From positions 1 through 64,000 of the forward strand of contig NZ_VNHW01000010.1 in the NCBI RefSeq assembly GCF_008124835.1: a stretch of 64,000 nt of DNA, in the 5' to 3' direction. The translations under genes and the position numbers were made by a program. Under the pieces are notes generated by a model. It was not told the origin of the DNA, did no database searches, and saw only the letters and a program-made list of their open reading frames with translations. This document shows, piece by piece, positions 1-8,105 of this stretch. This stretch comes from Blastococcus xanthinilyticus. Its GTDB lineage: Bacteria > Actinomycetota > Actinomycetes > Mycobacteriales > Geodermatophilaceae. How positions within the stretch are numbered: the first letter of the stretch is position 1; every line of letters starts with the position of its first letter.

Positions 1-112
1 CCGGGCGGATGTGGGCCTTAGACAAGCCACACCCCACTCGGAGGTTCTCCTGCGTTCAAGCCCGACCGCCGTCACCAACGTCATGGCCGGGTACACCTAG
101 GCCCGGGTCGCC
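1..112. other. Left window edge, no supported gene
   Basis: The first 112 bases lie beyond the stop codon of the VOC gene. Short open frames exist on the plus strand, but none shows a recognisable family, a ribosome binding site or a second anchor. One open frame running in from outside the window ends at the TAG near base 108 and could be the tail of a gene to the left. I cannot identify it. Confidence 0.4.
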
Positions 113-466
113 TCAGTCGCGGTGGCGGACGACGTTGATCACCGTGCCGTCCGGGGCCCGGACGAAGAACCGGCGCACGCCCCACGGCTCCGTCGTGAGG
201 GGGTGCACGATCTCGTAGCCGAGCTGCTGGGCCTCGGCGTAGGCCGCGTCGACGTCGTCGGTGGACACGGAGATGGCCGGGACCTCGGGCGCCGAGGCGT
301 CCCGGGAGACCAGCTGGAGGGTCGCGCCGGTGTCCGGGGAGGTGTACCGGGCGACCCAGCCCAGGTCGAACTCCTCGGTGCCCAGGCCCAGGTAGCCGGT
401 GTAGAAGCCCTTCGCCGCCTGGACGTCGGCGACCGGGAGGTCGGCGATGATGCGGGTGACTCGCAT
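113..466 (-). CDS. VOC family (glyoxalase/bleomycin-resistance-like) protein
   Basis: 117 residues, the usual length of a single-chain vicinal-oxygen-chelate protein with two beta-alpha-beta-beta-beta modules. The first module covers roughly residues 1-55 (starting MRVTRIIADLPV) and the second roughly 65-115, ending FFVRAPDGTVINVVRH, a typical VOC second half with the metal-side acidic/polar positions. Such proteins are cytoplasmic and may be lyases, dioxygenases or drug-binding proteins; the sequence does not tell which. An AGGAGG sits six bases before the ATG. The gene lies 28 bases downstream of the helicase gene on the same strand and could be read with it. Confidence 0.85.
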   Translation of the reverse strand: MRVTRIIADLPVADVQAAKGFYTGYLGLGTEEFDLGWVARYTSPDTGATLQLVSRDASAPEVPAISVSTDDVDAAYAEAQQLGYEIVHPLTTEPWGVRRFFVRAPDGTVINVVRHRD

Positions 467-494
467 GCGGTCCTCCTGGGAGCGGGTCCGGTGC

Positions 495-2285
495 TCAGAG
501 CATCGTGCGCAGCCGCTCCCGGCGCGCGCGGAGGACGTCGACCGACGCCGACGCCGACGGCGGTCCGGGCACCGACTGGCGCAGCTGGGTGTGCACCACG
601 GCCTGCGGCTGCGCCGTCCGCGCCGCCACCCGGTTCACCAGCCGGTTGATCTCCCGGCGCAGCTCGGCGGCGTCGCGCCAGGAACGGCCGGTGTCGTCCT
701 CGTCGGGGTGGTCCTCGACGACCATGAAGTCGTCGGCGTCGTTCCGGTGGCTCGCCGCGATGCGCAGCCGCAGCTCGTCGTCCCGCTTGGCCAGCAGCGA
801 CGCGGTCTGCTCCGGGGTGAGCAGCCCCGGGATGCCGAGGAAGTCCTCCTCCTCGGGCGCCGCGACCGCGATACCGCCACCCGACCCGCCCGAGCCCTCG
901 CCGGTGTGCGCCGTCCCGCCGTGCAGGACGTGCGCGAAGCGGGCGTCGGCCTCCAGGGCCTCCCACTGCTTCAGCTCGCCCTCGCGCGGCTCGCGCGGCG
1001 GCAGGTCCAGCGCCTCGAGCTCCTCGTCGGGCTGGCTCCGCGGCGGCGGCATGACGTGGTTGCGCTGCTCCTCCATGGAGGCGGCCAGCGACAGCAGCGG
1101 CCGGACAGCGGGCAGGAACACCGTCGCCGACTCGTGCGAGGCCCGGGAGCGGACCACGCGGCCGACGGCCTGCGCGAAGAACAGCGGCGTCCGGTAGGAG
1201 GTCATCCAGGCCAGGACGGCGGCCCGCGGGACGTCGACGCCCTCGGAGATCATGCGGACGCAGACCGCGATCCGCGCCGACCCGGTGGCGAACTTCTCGA
1301 TCTTCTTCGACGCCTTCGGGTCGTCGGAGAGGATCAGCTCCGGCGACTTGCCGGTCACCCGGCGGACGATCTTGGCGTAGTCCCGGGCGTCGTCCTGGTC
1401 GCTGGCGAGGATCAGGCCGGCGGCGTCGGGCATGCCGCCCTCCTCGCGCAGGTGGGTGATCCGGTCGTCCATCGCGGCGATGACGTGCGGCACCCACTGG
1501 CCCTTGGGGTCCAGGGCGGTGCGCCAGGCCTGCATCTCGACCGACTTCGTCCCGGCGTCGGACAGCGAGGCGGCGACGACCTCACCGGCGGAGTTCCGCC
1601 AGCGGGAGGTGCCGGTGTAGGCGGCGAAGACGACGGGGCGGACGACGTTGTCGGCCAGCGCCTCCTTGTAGCCGTAGGTGTAGTCGGCCCGGCTGACCAG
1701 CCCGCCGGCCTCGCCCTCGAAGGTGTCCTCCTCGTACCGGACGAAGGGGATGCGCTCGTCGGGCTTGGTGCGGAACGGCGTCCCGGTCAGGCACAGCCGC
1801 CGGGCGGCCATGCCGTAGGCCTCCTCGACCGCCTCGCCCCAGGAGAGCCCGTCGCCGGCGTGGTGCACCTCGTCGAGGATCACCAGCGACTTCACGGCGG
1901 TCGCGCGGGCGGCGTGCAGCATCGGCTTGCCGGCGACCTGCGCGTACGTCGTCACGTAGCCCTGCGTGCCGGCGCGCACCGGCCCGACGGCGTTGGTGAG
2001 GTTCGGGTCGAGGACGATCCCCATCGCGTCGGCGGCCTCGGCCCACTGCAGGCGCAGGTGGTCGGTCGGGGCCACGACCACGACGCGGGCGACCTCGCGG
2101 CGGGCCAGCAGCCGGGCGGCCAGCGTCAGGGCGAAGGTGGTCTTCCCGGCGCCCGGCGTCGCGGTGACGAGGAAGTCCTTGGGGGAGGCCTCCTCGTACT
2201 GGGCGAGGGCGGCCTGCTGCCATGCCCGGAGCGGTCGGCTGGTCGTCTGCGGGGCCCGGGCCGCCGCTGCTGCTGCAGTCGCCAT
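495..2285 (-). CDS. DEVH-box superfamily 2 helicase
   Basis: About 596 residues. The Walker A motif TPGAGKT lies in the sequence VTATPGAGKTTFAL near the N-terminus, followed by the DEVH box (ILDEVHHAGDG), the LTGTPFR motif III and a C-terminal helicase half with the VGRVVR motif VI. This is an ATP-dependent DEAD/DEAH nucleic-acid helicase of a type common in actinobacteria, probably acting in DNA metabolism; no substrate can be read from it. After the helicase core there is a low-complexity Gly/Ser stretch and a charged C-terminal region. The start is uncertain: ATG at 2297 or 2285. I chose 2285 because a CAGAAT -10-like element lies ten bases before it, and residues further upstream are low-complexity. 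Same strand as the dehydrogenase operon upstream, with a 198-base gap. Confidence 0.85.
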   Translation of the reverse strand: MATAAAAAARAPQTTSRPLRAWQQAALAQYEEASPKDFLVTATPGAGKTTFALTLAARLLARREVARVVVVAPTDHLRLQWAEAADAMGIVLDPNLTNAVGPVRAGTQGYVTTYAQVAGKPMLHAARATAVKSLVILDEVHHAGDGLSWGEAVEEAYGMAARRLCLTGTPFRTKPDERIPFVRYEEDTFEGEAGGLVSRADYTYGYKEALADNVVRPVVFAAYTGTSRWRNSAGEVVAASLSDAGTKSVEMQAWRTALDPKGQWVPHVIAAMDDRITHLREEGGMPDAAGLILASDQDDARDYAKIVRRVTGKSPELILSDDPKASKKIEKFATGSARIAVCVRMISEGVDVPRAAVLAWMTSYRTPLFFAQAVGRVVRSRASHESATVFLPAVRPLLSLAASMEEQRNHVMPPPRSQPDEELEALDLPPREPREGELKQWEALEADARFAHVLHGGTAHTGEGSGGSGGGIAVAAPEEEDFLGIPGLLTPEQTASLLAKRDDELRLRIAASHRNDADDFMVVEDHPDEDDTGRSWRDAAELRREINRLVNRVAARTAQPQAVVHTQLRQSVPGPPSASASVDVLRARRERLRTML

Positions 2286-2483
2286 GTCGGGGCCCATTCT
2301 GGTCGGCGGCGGGGCAACACGCCCAACGGGGTCCTCCCGCGCGCCTCCGCCGTCCCGACGTATGGGCGCCGGCGGGCGAGCCACTGACCTGCGTGTTCAC
2401 CGGAGGGGGCCGCGCCTGTGGGATGCGTCATGCCCGTGCCGGACCGACCCGTCACGCCCCGTCGGTCACGCCCGCCGCAGGAG

Positions 2484-4571
2484 TCAGGGCAGCCCCGGGA
2501 GGAGCTTGTCCAGCGTCACGGGGAGGTCGCGCACCCGCACGCCGGTGGCGGCGTGGACGGCGTTGACGACGGCGGCCGCCGTGCCGGTGATGCCGATCTC
2601 GCCGATGCCCTTGGTGCCCATCACGTTGACGTACGGGTCGTGCTCGTCGATCCACAGCGCCTCGATCTCGCCGACGTCGGCGTTGACCGTGATGTGGTAC
2701 TCGGCGAGGTCGTGGTTGGCCACCTGGCCGATCCGCGGGTCCCAGACGCTGTTCTCGTGCAGCGCCATCGACAGCCCCATCGTCATGCCGCCGATGAGCT
2801 GCGACCGTGCGGTGCGCGGGTTGACCACCCGGCCGACGCCGAAGACGCCGAGCAGCCGGGGAAGGCGGATCTCGCCGGTGTCGGCGTGCACCCGCGCCTC
2901 GACGAACTGGGCGCCGAACGCGTAGGGCGCGTGCGCGTCGTCCTTCGCCGCCTGGTCGACGTCGCCGGAGACCTCGTCGCCGTCGGCCGGGGAGCCGCCG
3001 AACTTGTCGCGGAACGCGCGGGCGGCCACCACCAGGGCGGAGCCCCAGGTGTTGGTGCCCGAGGAGCCGCCGGCCACCGAGGCGGTGGGGTAGCGGGTGT
3101 CGCCGATCCGCACCTCCACGTCGGCGACGTCGACGTCGAGGGCGTCGGCGGTGATCTGCGGCAGGATCGTCCACGCGCCGGTGCCGAGGTCCGCGGCGCC
3201 GATCTCGGCGACGTAGCGGCCGTCCTCGAACCGCAGGGTCGCGGTCGAGGTGGCCTGGCGCATCGTCGGGTAGACCGACGACGCGACGCCGTACCCGACC
3301 AGCCAGTCGCCGTCGCGGCGGCCGCGGGGGCGGTCGGCCCAGCCGAACCGTTCGGCGCCCTCGCGCAGGCAGCGCACCAGGTTCCGGCTGGACCAGGGCT
3401 TCTTGGTCTCCGGGTCGACCTCGGGCTCGTTGCGGATGCGCAGCTCCACCGGGTCGATGCCGAGCTCCTCGGCGAGCTCGTCCATCGCCACCTCGGGGCC
3501 GAACATGCCGGGGCACTCCCCGGGCGCGCGGAACCACGAGGGCACCGGGACGTCGAGGGCGGCCAGCCGGTGGGTCGAGCGCCGGTTCGGGGCGGCGTAC
3601 ATCATCCGGGTCGGGACGCCGGTCTGCTCCGCGAATTCCTTGATCCGCGAGGTCTGCTCGACCACGTCGATCGCGATCGCCTGGAGCCGGCCGCGCCGGT
3701 CGGCGGCCAGCTGCAGCTGCTGGATCGTCGGTGTGCGGTAGCCGGCCAGGAAGAACATCTGCTGCCGGGTGAGCGCCAGCTTCACCGGCCGGCCGGGCAG
3801 CGCGCGGGCGGCCATCGCCGCGAGCATCACGTTGGCGTGCGGCCGGCCCTTGGAGCCGAACCCGCCACCGACGTAGGGGCAGACCACCCGGACCTGTTCC
3901 TGGTCCAGGCCGAACACCTCGCAGACCGCGGCGCGGTCGGGGTGGACGCCCTGGGTGGAGTCCCAGAGGGTGAGGAACTGCGCGTCGGCGTCCCAGAGCG
4001 CCGTCGTCGCGTGCGGCTCGAGGGGGTTGTTGTGGTACATCGCCGTGGAGTAGGTGCGCTCGATGCTCACCTCGGCGGTGGCCATGGCGGCGGCGACGTC
4101 GCCCTCGGCGGTGTCCGTCTCGTGCCCGGCGTTGACCTGCTCGGGCGCGTAGAGGTCGTCCCGGTCGACCGCGAGGGTGGAGTCGTGCTCCTGCTCGGCG
4201 TAGGTGACGACGACGGCGTCGGCGGCCTGGCGGGCCACCTCGGAGGTCTCCGCGATCACCACCCCGACCAGCTGCCCGCGGAAGGCGATCTCCGGGCTCT
4301 GCAGGACGGCGTACTCGGCGTCCTCGGTGCTCGCCAGCCGCTCGGCGTCGAACGGGGTGAGGATGCGCAGCACGCCGTCCAGCGCAGCGGCGGCGGTGGT
4401 GTCGACGGCGGTGACCCGGCCGCGGGCGATCGTCGCCTGCACCGGGTGGCAGTAGGCGGGGTCCTCGACCGGCGTCTCGTAGGCGTAGGTGGCGGTGCCG
4501 CGCACCTTGGCCTCGCCGTCGCGACGGACCAGCGCCTGCCCGATCGCGCGCGGCTCCAGCAGGTCGGTCAT
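2484..4571 (-). CDS. Molybdopterin-binding subunit of aldehyde/xanthine dehydrogenase (PaoC/YagR-like)
   Basis: 695 residues. This is the large molybdenum-cofactor subunit of a xanthine-oxidase-family hydroxylase, which oxidises aldehydes or N-heterocycles. It contains the aldehyde oxidase hammerhead domain near the N-terminus (about residues 15-110), the Moco-binding glycine-rich motif GGGFGSKG, the RAPGECPG motif, and the active-site glutamate in [14 protein letters not shown] near the C-terminus. The stretch [13 protein letters not shown] is typical of the PaoC/YagR branch, shorter than classical XdhB or CoxL. Its ATG overlaps the stop of the FAD subunit (ATGA), so the two are translationally coupled. 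Electrons would pass to the FAD and Fe-S subunits encoded just upstream. No XdhC/PaoD-type maturation chaperone is seen nearby. True substrate unknown. Confidence 0.92.
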   Translation of the reverse strand: MTDLLEPRAIGQALVRRDGEAKVRGTATYAYETPVEDPAYCHPVQATIARGRVTAVDTTAAAALDGVLRILTPFDAERLASTEDAEYAVLQSPEIAFRGQLVGVVIAETSEVARQAADAVVVTYAEQEHDSTLAVDRDDLYAPEQVNAGHETDTAEGDVAAAMATAEVSIERTYSTAMYHNNPLEPHATTALWDADAQFLTLWDSTQGVHPDRAAVCEVFGLDQEQVRVVCPYVGGGFGSKGRPHANVMLAAMAARALPGRPVKLALTRQQMFFLAGYRTPTIQQLQLAADRRGRLQAIAIDVVEQTSRIKEFAEQTGVPTRMMYAAPNRRSTHRLAALDVPVPSWFRAPGECPGMFGPEVAMDELAEELGIDPVELRIRNEPEVDPETKKPWSSRNLVRCLREGAERFGWADRPRGRRDGDWLVGYGVASSVYPTMRQATSTATLRFEDGRYVAEIGAADLGTGAWTILPQITADALDVDVADVEVRIGDTRYPTASVAGGSSGTNTWGSALVVAARAFRDKFGGSPADGDEVSGDVDQAAKDDAHAPYAFGAQFVEARVHADTGEIRLPRLLGVFGVGRVVNPRTARSQLIGGMTMGLSMALHENSVWDPRIGQVANHDLAEYHITVNADVGEIEALWIDEHDPYVNVMGTKGIGEIGITGTAAAVVNAVHAATGVRVRDLPVTLDKLLPGLP

Positions 4572-5581
4572 GGCTGCTCCTCGGTCAGGCCGCGCAGGGT
4601 GGCCGCGACGGTGCGGGCGACGAGCGGGATCTTGAAGCCGTTGCCGCTCTCCACCCCGGGCTGCGGCTGCGCGGCCGCCAGCTCGGCGTCCATCGCGGCG
4701 CGGACGGCGTGCTCGGTCAGCGGGCCGCCGCGGAGGATCTCCTCGGCGCGGCTCGCCCGCCACGGCTTGTGGGCGACACCGCCGAGGGCGATCCGGACGT
4801 CGCCGTCGTCCACCACGGCCGCGACGCTGACCAGCGCGAACGCGTAGGACGCCCGGTCGCGCACCTTCCGGTAGGCGCTCCGCGTCCCCTCCGGCAGAGG
4901 GGGCAGGTCGATGGCGGTGATCAGCTCGCCGTGCTCGAGCACGGTGTCCCGCGACGGGTCGTCGCCCGGCAGCCGGTGCAGGTCGACGAACGGGATGGTG
5001 CGCACGCCGGCCGGCCCGATGGTGTGCACCCGCGCGTCGAGGGCGGCGAGTGCGACGGCCATGTCGGAGGGGTGGGTGGCGATGCAGGTCTCGGGTGCGG
5101 TCGGGTCGGGGAGCGCACCCGGCGTCCCGAGGATCGCGTGGTAGCGGACGTAGCCGCCGACGGCGGAGCACCCGGTGCCGGGCTCGCGTTTGTTGCAGGG
5201 CGTCGTGACGTCCTGGAAGTACGGGCAGCGGGTGCGCTGCAGCGGGTTGCCGCCGGTGGTGGCCATGTTCCGCAGCTGCCCGGTCGCGCCGGCCAGCAGC
5301 GCCTGGGCGAGCACCGGGTAGCGCTCCCAGACCCGGCGGTCGGCGGCGACCTCGCTGTTGGTGCTGGCGGCACCCAGCCGCAGGCCGCCGTCGTCGAGGT
5401 CGGTGATCTCCCGGGAGGTGAGGGTGCGGACGTCGACGACCAGCTCGGGGCGGGCGACGCCCAGCCGCAGGTGGTCGACCAGGTTGGTGCCGCCGGCGAG
5501 GAAGACGGCGTTCGGCTCGGCGGCGACCTCGCGGACCGCCTCGGCGACGTCGCCGGGCCGCGCGAAGGCGAACGGCTTCAC
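4568..5581 (-). CDS. FAD-binding subunit of aldehyde/xanthine dehydrogenase with an extra Fe-S loop (PaoB/YagS-like)
   Basis: 337 residues from a GTG start. The N-terminal PCMH-type FAD domain has the motif [15 protein letters not shown] and the second FAD contact [13 protein letters not shown]; a CO-dehydrogenase flavoprotein C-terminal domain follows from about residue 225. Between them lies a cysteine-rich loop ([19 protein letters not shown], then [10 protein letters not shown]), which matches the insertion that holds a [4Fe-4S] cluster in PaoB of E. coli. It passes electrons between the 2Fe-2S subunit and FAD. Start and stop overlap the neighbouring genes by four bases each (GTGA and ATGA), so this is the middle gene of a tightly coupled three-gene operon. 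Confidence 0.92.
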   Translation of the reverse strand: MKPFAFARPGDVAEAVREVAAEPNAVFLAGGTNLVDHLRLGVARPELVVDVRTLTSREITDLDDGGLRLGAASTNSEVAADRRVWERYPVLAQALLAGATGQLRNMATTGGNPLQRTRCPYFQDVTTPCNKREPGTGCSAVGGYVRYHAILGTPGALPDPTAPETCIATHPSDMAVALAALDARVHTIGPAGVRTIPFVDLHRLPGDDPSRDTVLEHGELITAIDLPPLPEGTRSAYRKVRDRASYAFALVSVAAVVDDGDVRIALGGVAHKPWRASRAEEILRGGPLTEHAVRAAMDAELAAAQPQPGVESGNGFKIPLVARTVAATLRGLTEEQP

Positions 5582-6087
5582 CGCTGGGCCGCCGCGTCCT
5601 GGACGGCGGGGGTGATGTTCACGTAGGCCGCGCAACGGCACAGGTTGCCGCTCATCCGCTCGGCGACCTCGTCGTGCGTCATCTCCGGGTCGGCGGTGAG
5701 GTCCTCGGTCACGTGGCTCGGCCAGCCCTGCGCGAACTCCTCGATGACGCCGACCGCCGAGCAGACCTGGCCCGGGGTGCAGTAGCCGCACTGGAAGGCG
5801 TCGCGCTCGAGGAAGGCCCGCTGCACCGGGTGCAGCTCGCCGTCGCGGGCCAGCCCGTCGGCGGTGGTGATCTCCGCGCCGTCGTGCGCGACCGCGAGCG
5901 CCAGGCAGGACAGCGCCCGCTGCCCGTCGAGCAGGATCGTGCAGGCCCCGCACTGGCCGTGGTCGCAGCCCTTCTTCGGGCTGGTGTTGCCCAGCCGCTC
6001 GCGCAGCGCGTCGAGCAGCGAGGTGCGGGTGTCGACGGTCAGCCGGCGGGCCTCGCCGTCGACCCGCAGGGTGATGTCCGCGTCCAT
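5578..6087 (-). CDS. 2Fe-2S subunit of aldehyde/xanthine dehydrogenase (PaoA/YagT-like)
   Basis: 169 residues. An N-terminal plant-type ferredoxin domain carries [18 protein letters not shown] with a later Cys at ALSC, and a C-terminal helical domain carries the second cluster (QCGYCTPGQ and NLCRC). It is the electron-transfer small subunit and the first gene of the operon. E. coli PaoA is exported with a Tat signal; here the protein starts [11 protein letters not shown] directly at the ferredoxin fold, so the enzyme is predicted to be cytoplasmic. The start at 6087 is the first ATG that gives a complete fold. The divergent GNAT gene starts 63 bases away, so the two share a short promoter region. 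Confidence 0.93.
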   Translation of the reverse strand: MDADITLRVDGEARRLTVDTRTSLLDALRERLGNTSPKKGCDHGQCGACTILLDGQRALSCLALAVAHDGAEITTADGLARDGELHPVQRAFLERDAFQCGYCTPGQVCSAVGVIEEFAQGWPSHVTEDLTADPEMTHDEVAERMSGNLCRCAAYVNITPAVQDAAAQR

Positions 6088-6150
6088 GGGCCGCCGGTGC
6101 CCGGTCCGGTCGCCGTCCAACCGCCGGTGTCGGCCTGCGAGGCTGCCCCG

Positions 6151-6708
6151 GTGGCCGCCGCACCGATCCTCCGCTGGTACTCCGCCCCGGAGCAGGTGCC
6201 CGCGACGTTGCCCGGGGAGCTCGCCACCTGCTGGCGGGACGTGGCGAACGCCGGGGGAGCGGTGGGGTTCGCGCAGCGGCTGCCGGTGGGCGACGACGTC
6301 GTCCGCCCGGTGGTCGACGAACTGGTCGCGGGGCTGGACCCGCGGCTGCGCCGGCTGCTGGTGGCGGTGGGCGACGACGGGCCGGCCGGATGGCTGGTGC
6401 TCACCGGAAACGCCGACCCGGTGGTCGCGCACTGGGGCCGGGTGACCCACGTGCAGACCGCGCCCCCCGCCCGCGGTACGGGGGTCGCCCGGCTGCTGAT
6501 GGCAGAGGTCGCCCGCGCCGCGCGGGACGAGCTCGGGCTCGCGTCGCTCCGGCTCGAGGTGCGCGGCGGGGTGGGGCTGGAGGCCTTCTACGCGCGGTTC
6601 GGCTGGGTGGTCACCGGCTGCTGGCCCGGCGCCCTGCAGATCACCGCCGACGACCGCCGCGACGAGGTGCTGATGGGCCTGGACCTGCTGGTGTCGCGCA
6701 GGACGTAG
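6151..6708 (+). CDS. GNAT family N-acetyltransferase
   Basis: 185 residues from GTG. The acetyl-CoA binding motif appears as [15 protein letters not shown] (a Q/R-x-x-G-x-G/A type loop), preceded by beta-4 (WGRVTHVQT) and followed by the helix and strand [20 protein letters not shown], which are GNAT motifs A and B. The protein would acetylate an amine of a small molecule or peptide; the acceptor is unknown. It is divergent from the dehydrogenase operon (63-base gap). A stem-loop at 6754-6773 lies 45 bases after the stop. Confidence 0.88.
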   Translation: MAAAPILRWYSAPEQVPATLPGELATCWRDVANAGGAVGFAQRLPVGDDVVRPVVDELVAGLDPRLRRLLVAVGDDGPAGWLVLTGNADPVVAHWGRVTHVQTAPPARGTGVARLLMAEVARAARDELGLASLRLEVRGGVGLEAFYARFGWVVTGCWPGALQITADDRRDEVLMGLDLLVSRRT

Positions 6709-6753
6709 GCTCTGCCTGGCCCCTCGACCAGGAGGCCCGATCGGCCCGGCTCC

Positions 6754-6773
6754 CAGCGGGACACCCCCCGCTG
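6754..6773 (+). terminator. Small stem-loop between GNAT and aminotransferase genes
   Basis: Arms CAGCGGG and CCCGCTG (7 bp) enclose a six-base loop. There is no T-run. It may end the GNAT transcript or be part of the leader of the next gene. Confidence 0.35.
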
Positions 6774-6817
6774 CCCGGCGCCGCCATCCCCGTCGCGTGC
6801 TGCCTCCTGGAGTCCTC

Positions 6818-8017
6818 GTGTCCGCTGCCGTCCTCTCCCGTGTCCTCCCCCCGCTGGCCCAGCGGCTGCGCGGCGTCGCCGGCTCGCCGGTCCGCGAGCT
6901 GCTCGCCCTGCAGGACCGGCCCGAGGTCATCTCCTTCGCCGGTGGCCTGCCCGCCCCGGAGCTGTTCGACCTGGACGGGGTCCGGGCCGCCTACGACAGC
7001 GTGCTGTGGGGGCCCTACGCCCGCCGCGCGCTCCAGTACGCCCCGACCGAGGGTGACCGCCAGCTGCGGGCGCGGGTGGCCGCCCGGCTGACCGCCCGGG
7101 GCATGCTCAGCTTGATCGACGACCTCCTGGTCACCTCCGGCTCGCAGCAGGGCCTCAGCCTGGTCGCCACCGCGCTCCTCGACCCGGGCGCCGTCGTCCT
7201 CGTCGAGGACCCGACCTACCTGGCCGCCCTGCAGTGCTTCCAGCTCGCCGGCGCCCGGGTCGTCCCGGTGGCCACCGACGAGCACGGCATGGACCCGGCG
7301 GCCCTGGCGGAGACGATCCGGCGGGAGCGGCCGGCGCTGGTCTACCTGGTGCCCACCTTTGCCAACCCGACCGGGCGCACCATGCCCGAGGACCGGCGCG
7401 CCGAGGTGGTGGAGCTGACCGCCCGGGAGGGCGTCTGGCTGGTGGAGGACGACCCCTACGGGGAGCTGCGTTACCGGGGTGCCGACGTCGTGCCGCTGGC
7501 TGCCCAGCCGGGGGCCGACGAGCACGTCGTCCACCTGGGGAGCTTCTCCAAGATCGCCGCCCCGGGGCTGCGGCTGGGCTGGCTGCGGGCGCCGTCCCGG
7601 CTGCTCCCGGCGCTGACCGTCGCCAAGCAGGCGGCGGACCTGCACACCTCGACGGTCGACCAGGCGGCCGCGGCGGCCTGGTTCGCCGCCGCCGACGTGG
7701 AAGCCCACCTGCACGGCCTGTGCCGGGCCTACCGGCTGCGCCGGGACGCGATGGTGGCCGCGCTGCCGGCGACGCTGCCGCCGGGCAGCACGTGGACCGA
7801 GCCCGACGGTGGGATGTTCCTCTGGGTGCGGCTCCCCGGGGGCGTCGACACCGCCGACCTGCTGCCGCGGGCGCTCGCCGCGGACGTCGCCTTCGTGCCG
7901 GGCGCGGCGTTCTACGCCGGGACGCCGGACCGCGCCACGCTCCGCCTCTCGTTCACCACGCACGAGCCGGCGCGTATCCGGGAGGGGCTGGAGCGCTTGC
8001 GGACCGCGCTGCGCTGA
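6818..8017 (+). CDS. PLP-dependent aminotransferase, fold type I (2-aminoadipate/MocR-like class)
   Basis: 399 residues. The class I/II aminotransferase fold is clear: SFAGGLPAPELFD at the N-terminus, the motif SGSQQGL that contacts the cofactor phosphate, FANPTGRTM, VEDDPYGELRY, and the Schiff-base lysine K245 in SFSKIAAPGLRLGW. The C-terminal small domain has DGGMFLW. It resembles LysN/kynurenine-type aminotransferases with broad substrate use; no MocR DNA-binding domain is fused. I chose the GTG at 6818 over one 21 bases upstream because GGAG lies at a proper distance before it. It lies alone between a GNAT and the HNH gene. Confidence 0.9.
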   Translation: MSAAVLSRVLPPLAQRLRGVAGSPVRELLALQDRPEVISFAGGLPAPELFDLDGVRAAYDSVLWGPYARRALQYAPTEGDRQLRARVAARLTARGMLSLIDDLLVTSGSQQGLSLVATALLDPGAVVLVEDPTYLAALQCFQLAGARVVPVATDEHGMDPAALAETIRRERPALVYLVPTFANPTGRTMPEDRRAEVVELTAREGVWLVEDDPYGELRYRGADVVPLAAQPGADEHVVHLGSFSKIAAPGLRLGWLRAPSRLLPALTVAKQAADLHTSTVDQAAAAAWFAAADVEAHLHGLCRAYRLRRDAMVAALPATLPPGSTWTEPDGGMFLWVRLPGGVDTADLLPRALAADVAFVPGAAFYAGTPDRATLRLSFTTHEPARIREGLERLRTALR

Positions 8018-8085
8018 CGCCGGCCGCGGCCGGACCTCTTCCGGAGCCGGGCGGCGTCCCGCTGCAGGCACGGTTCTGTCAGTGG

Positions 8086-8101
8086 TCGAACATACGATCG
8101 A
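8086..8101 (+). promoter_or_regulatory. SOS (LexA) box-like operator
   Basis: TCGAACATACGATCGA matches the actinobacterial LexA consensus TCGAAC-N4-GTTCGA at every defined position but one (A for the first T of the second GTTCGA half). It sits inside a longer imperfect dyad, GTGG...CCAC, covering 8082-8105, and overlaps the -10 element of the DUF222/HNH gene that follows. Confidence 0.75.
8093..8098 (+). promoter_or_regulatory. -10 element of a probable leaderless promoter for the DUF222/HNH gene
   Basis: TACGAT fits the TANNNT -10 consensus and is followed by exactly seven bases and then the ATG at 8106. Transcription would start at or next to the start codon. The element is buried in the LexA-like box. 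Confidence 0.6.
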
Positions 8102-8105
8102 CCAC

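Noticed and set aside
1-112. Possible tRNA or integrase remnant at the left edge
   Set aside because: No acceptor stem, T-arm or recombinase motif can be built from these bases.
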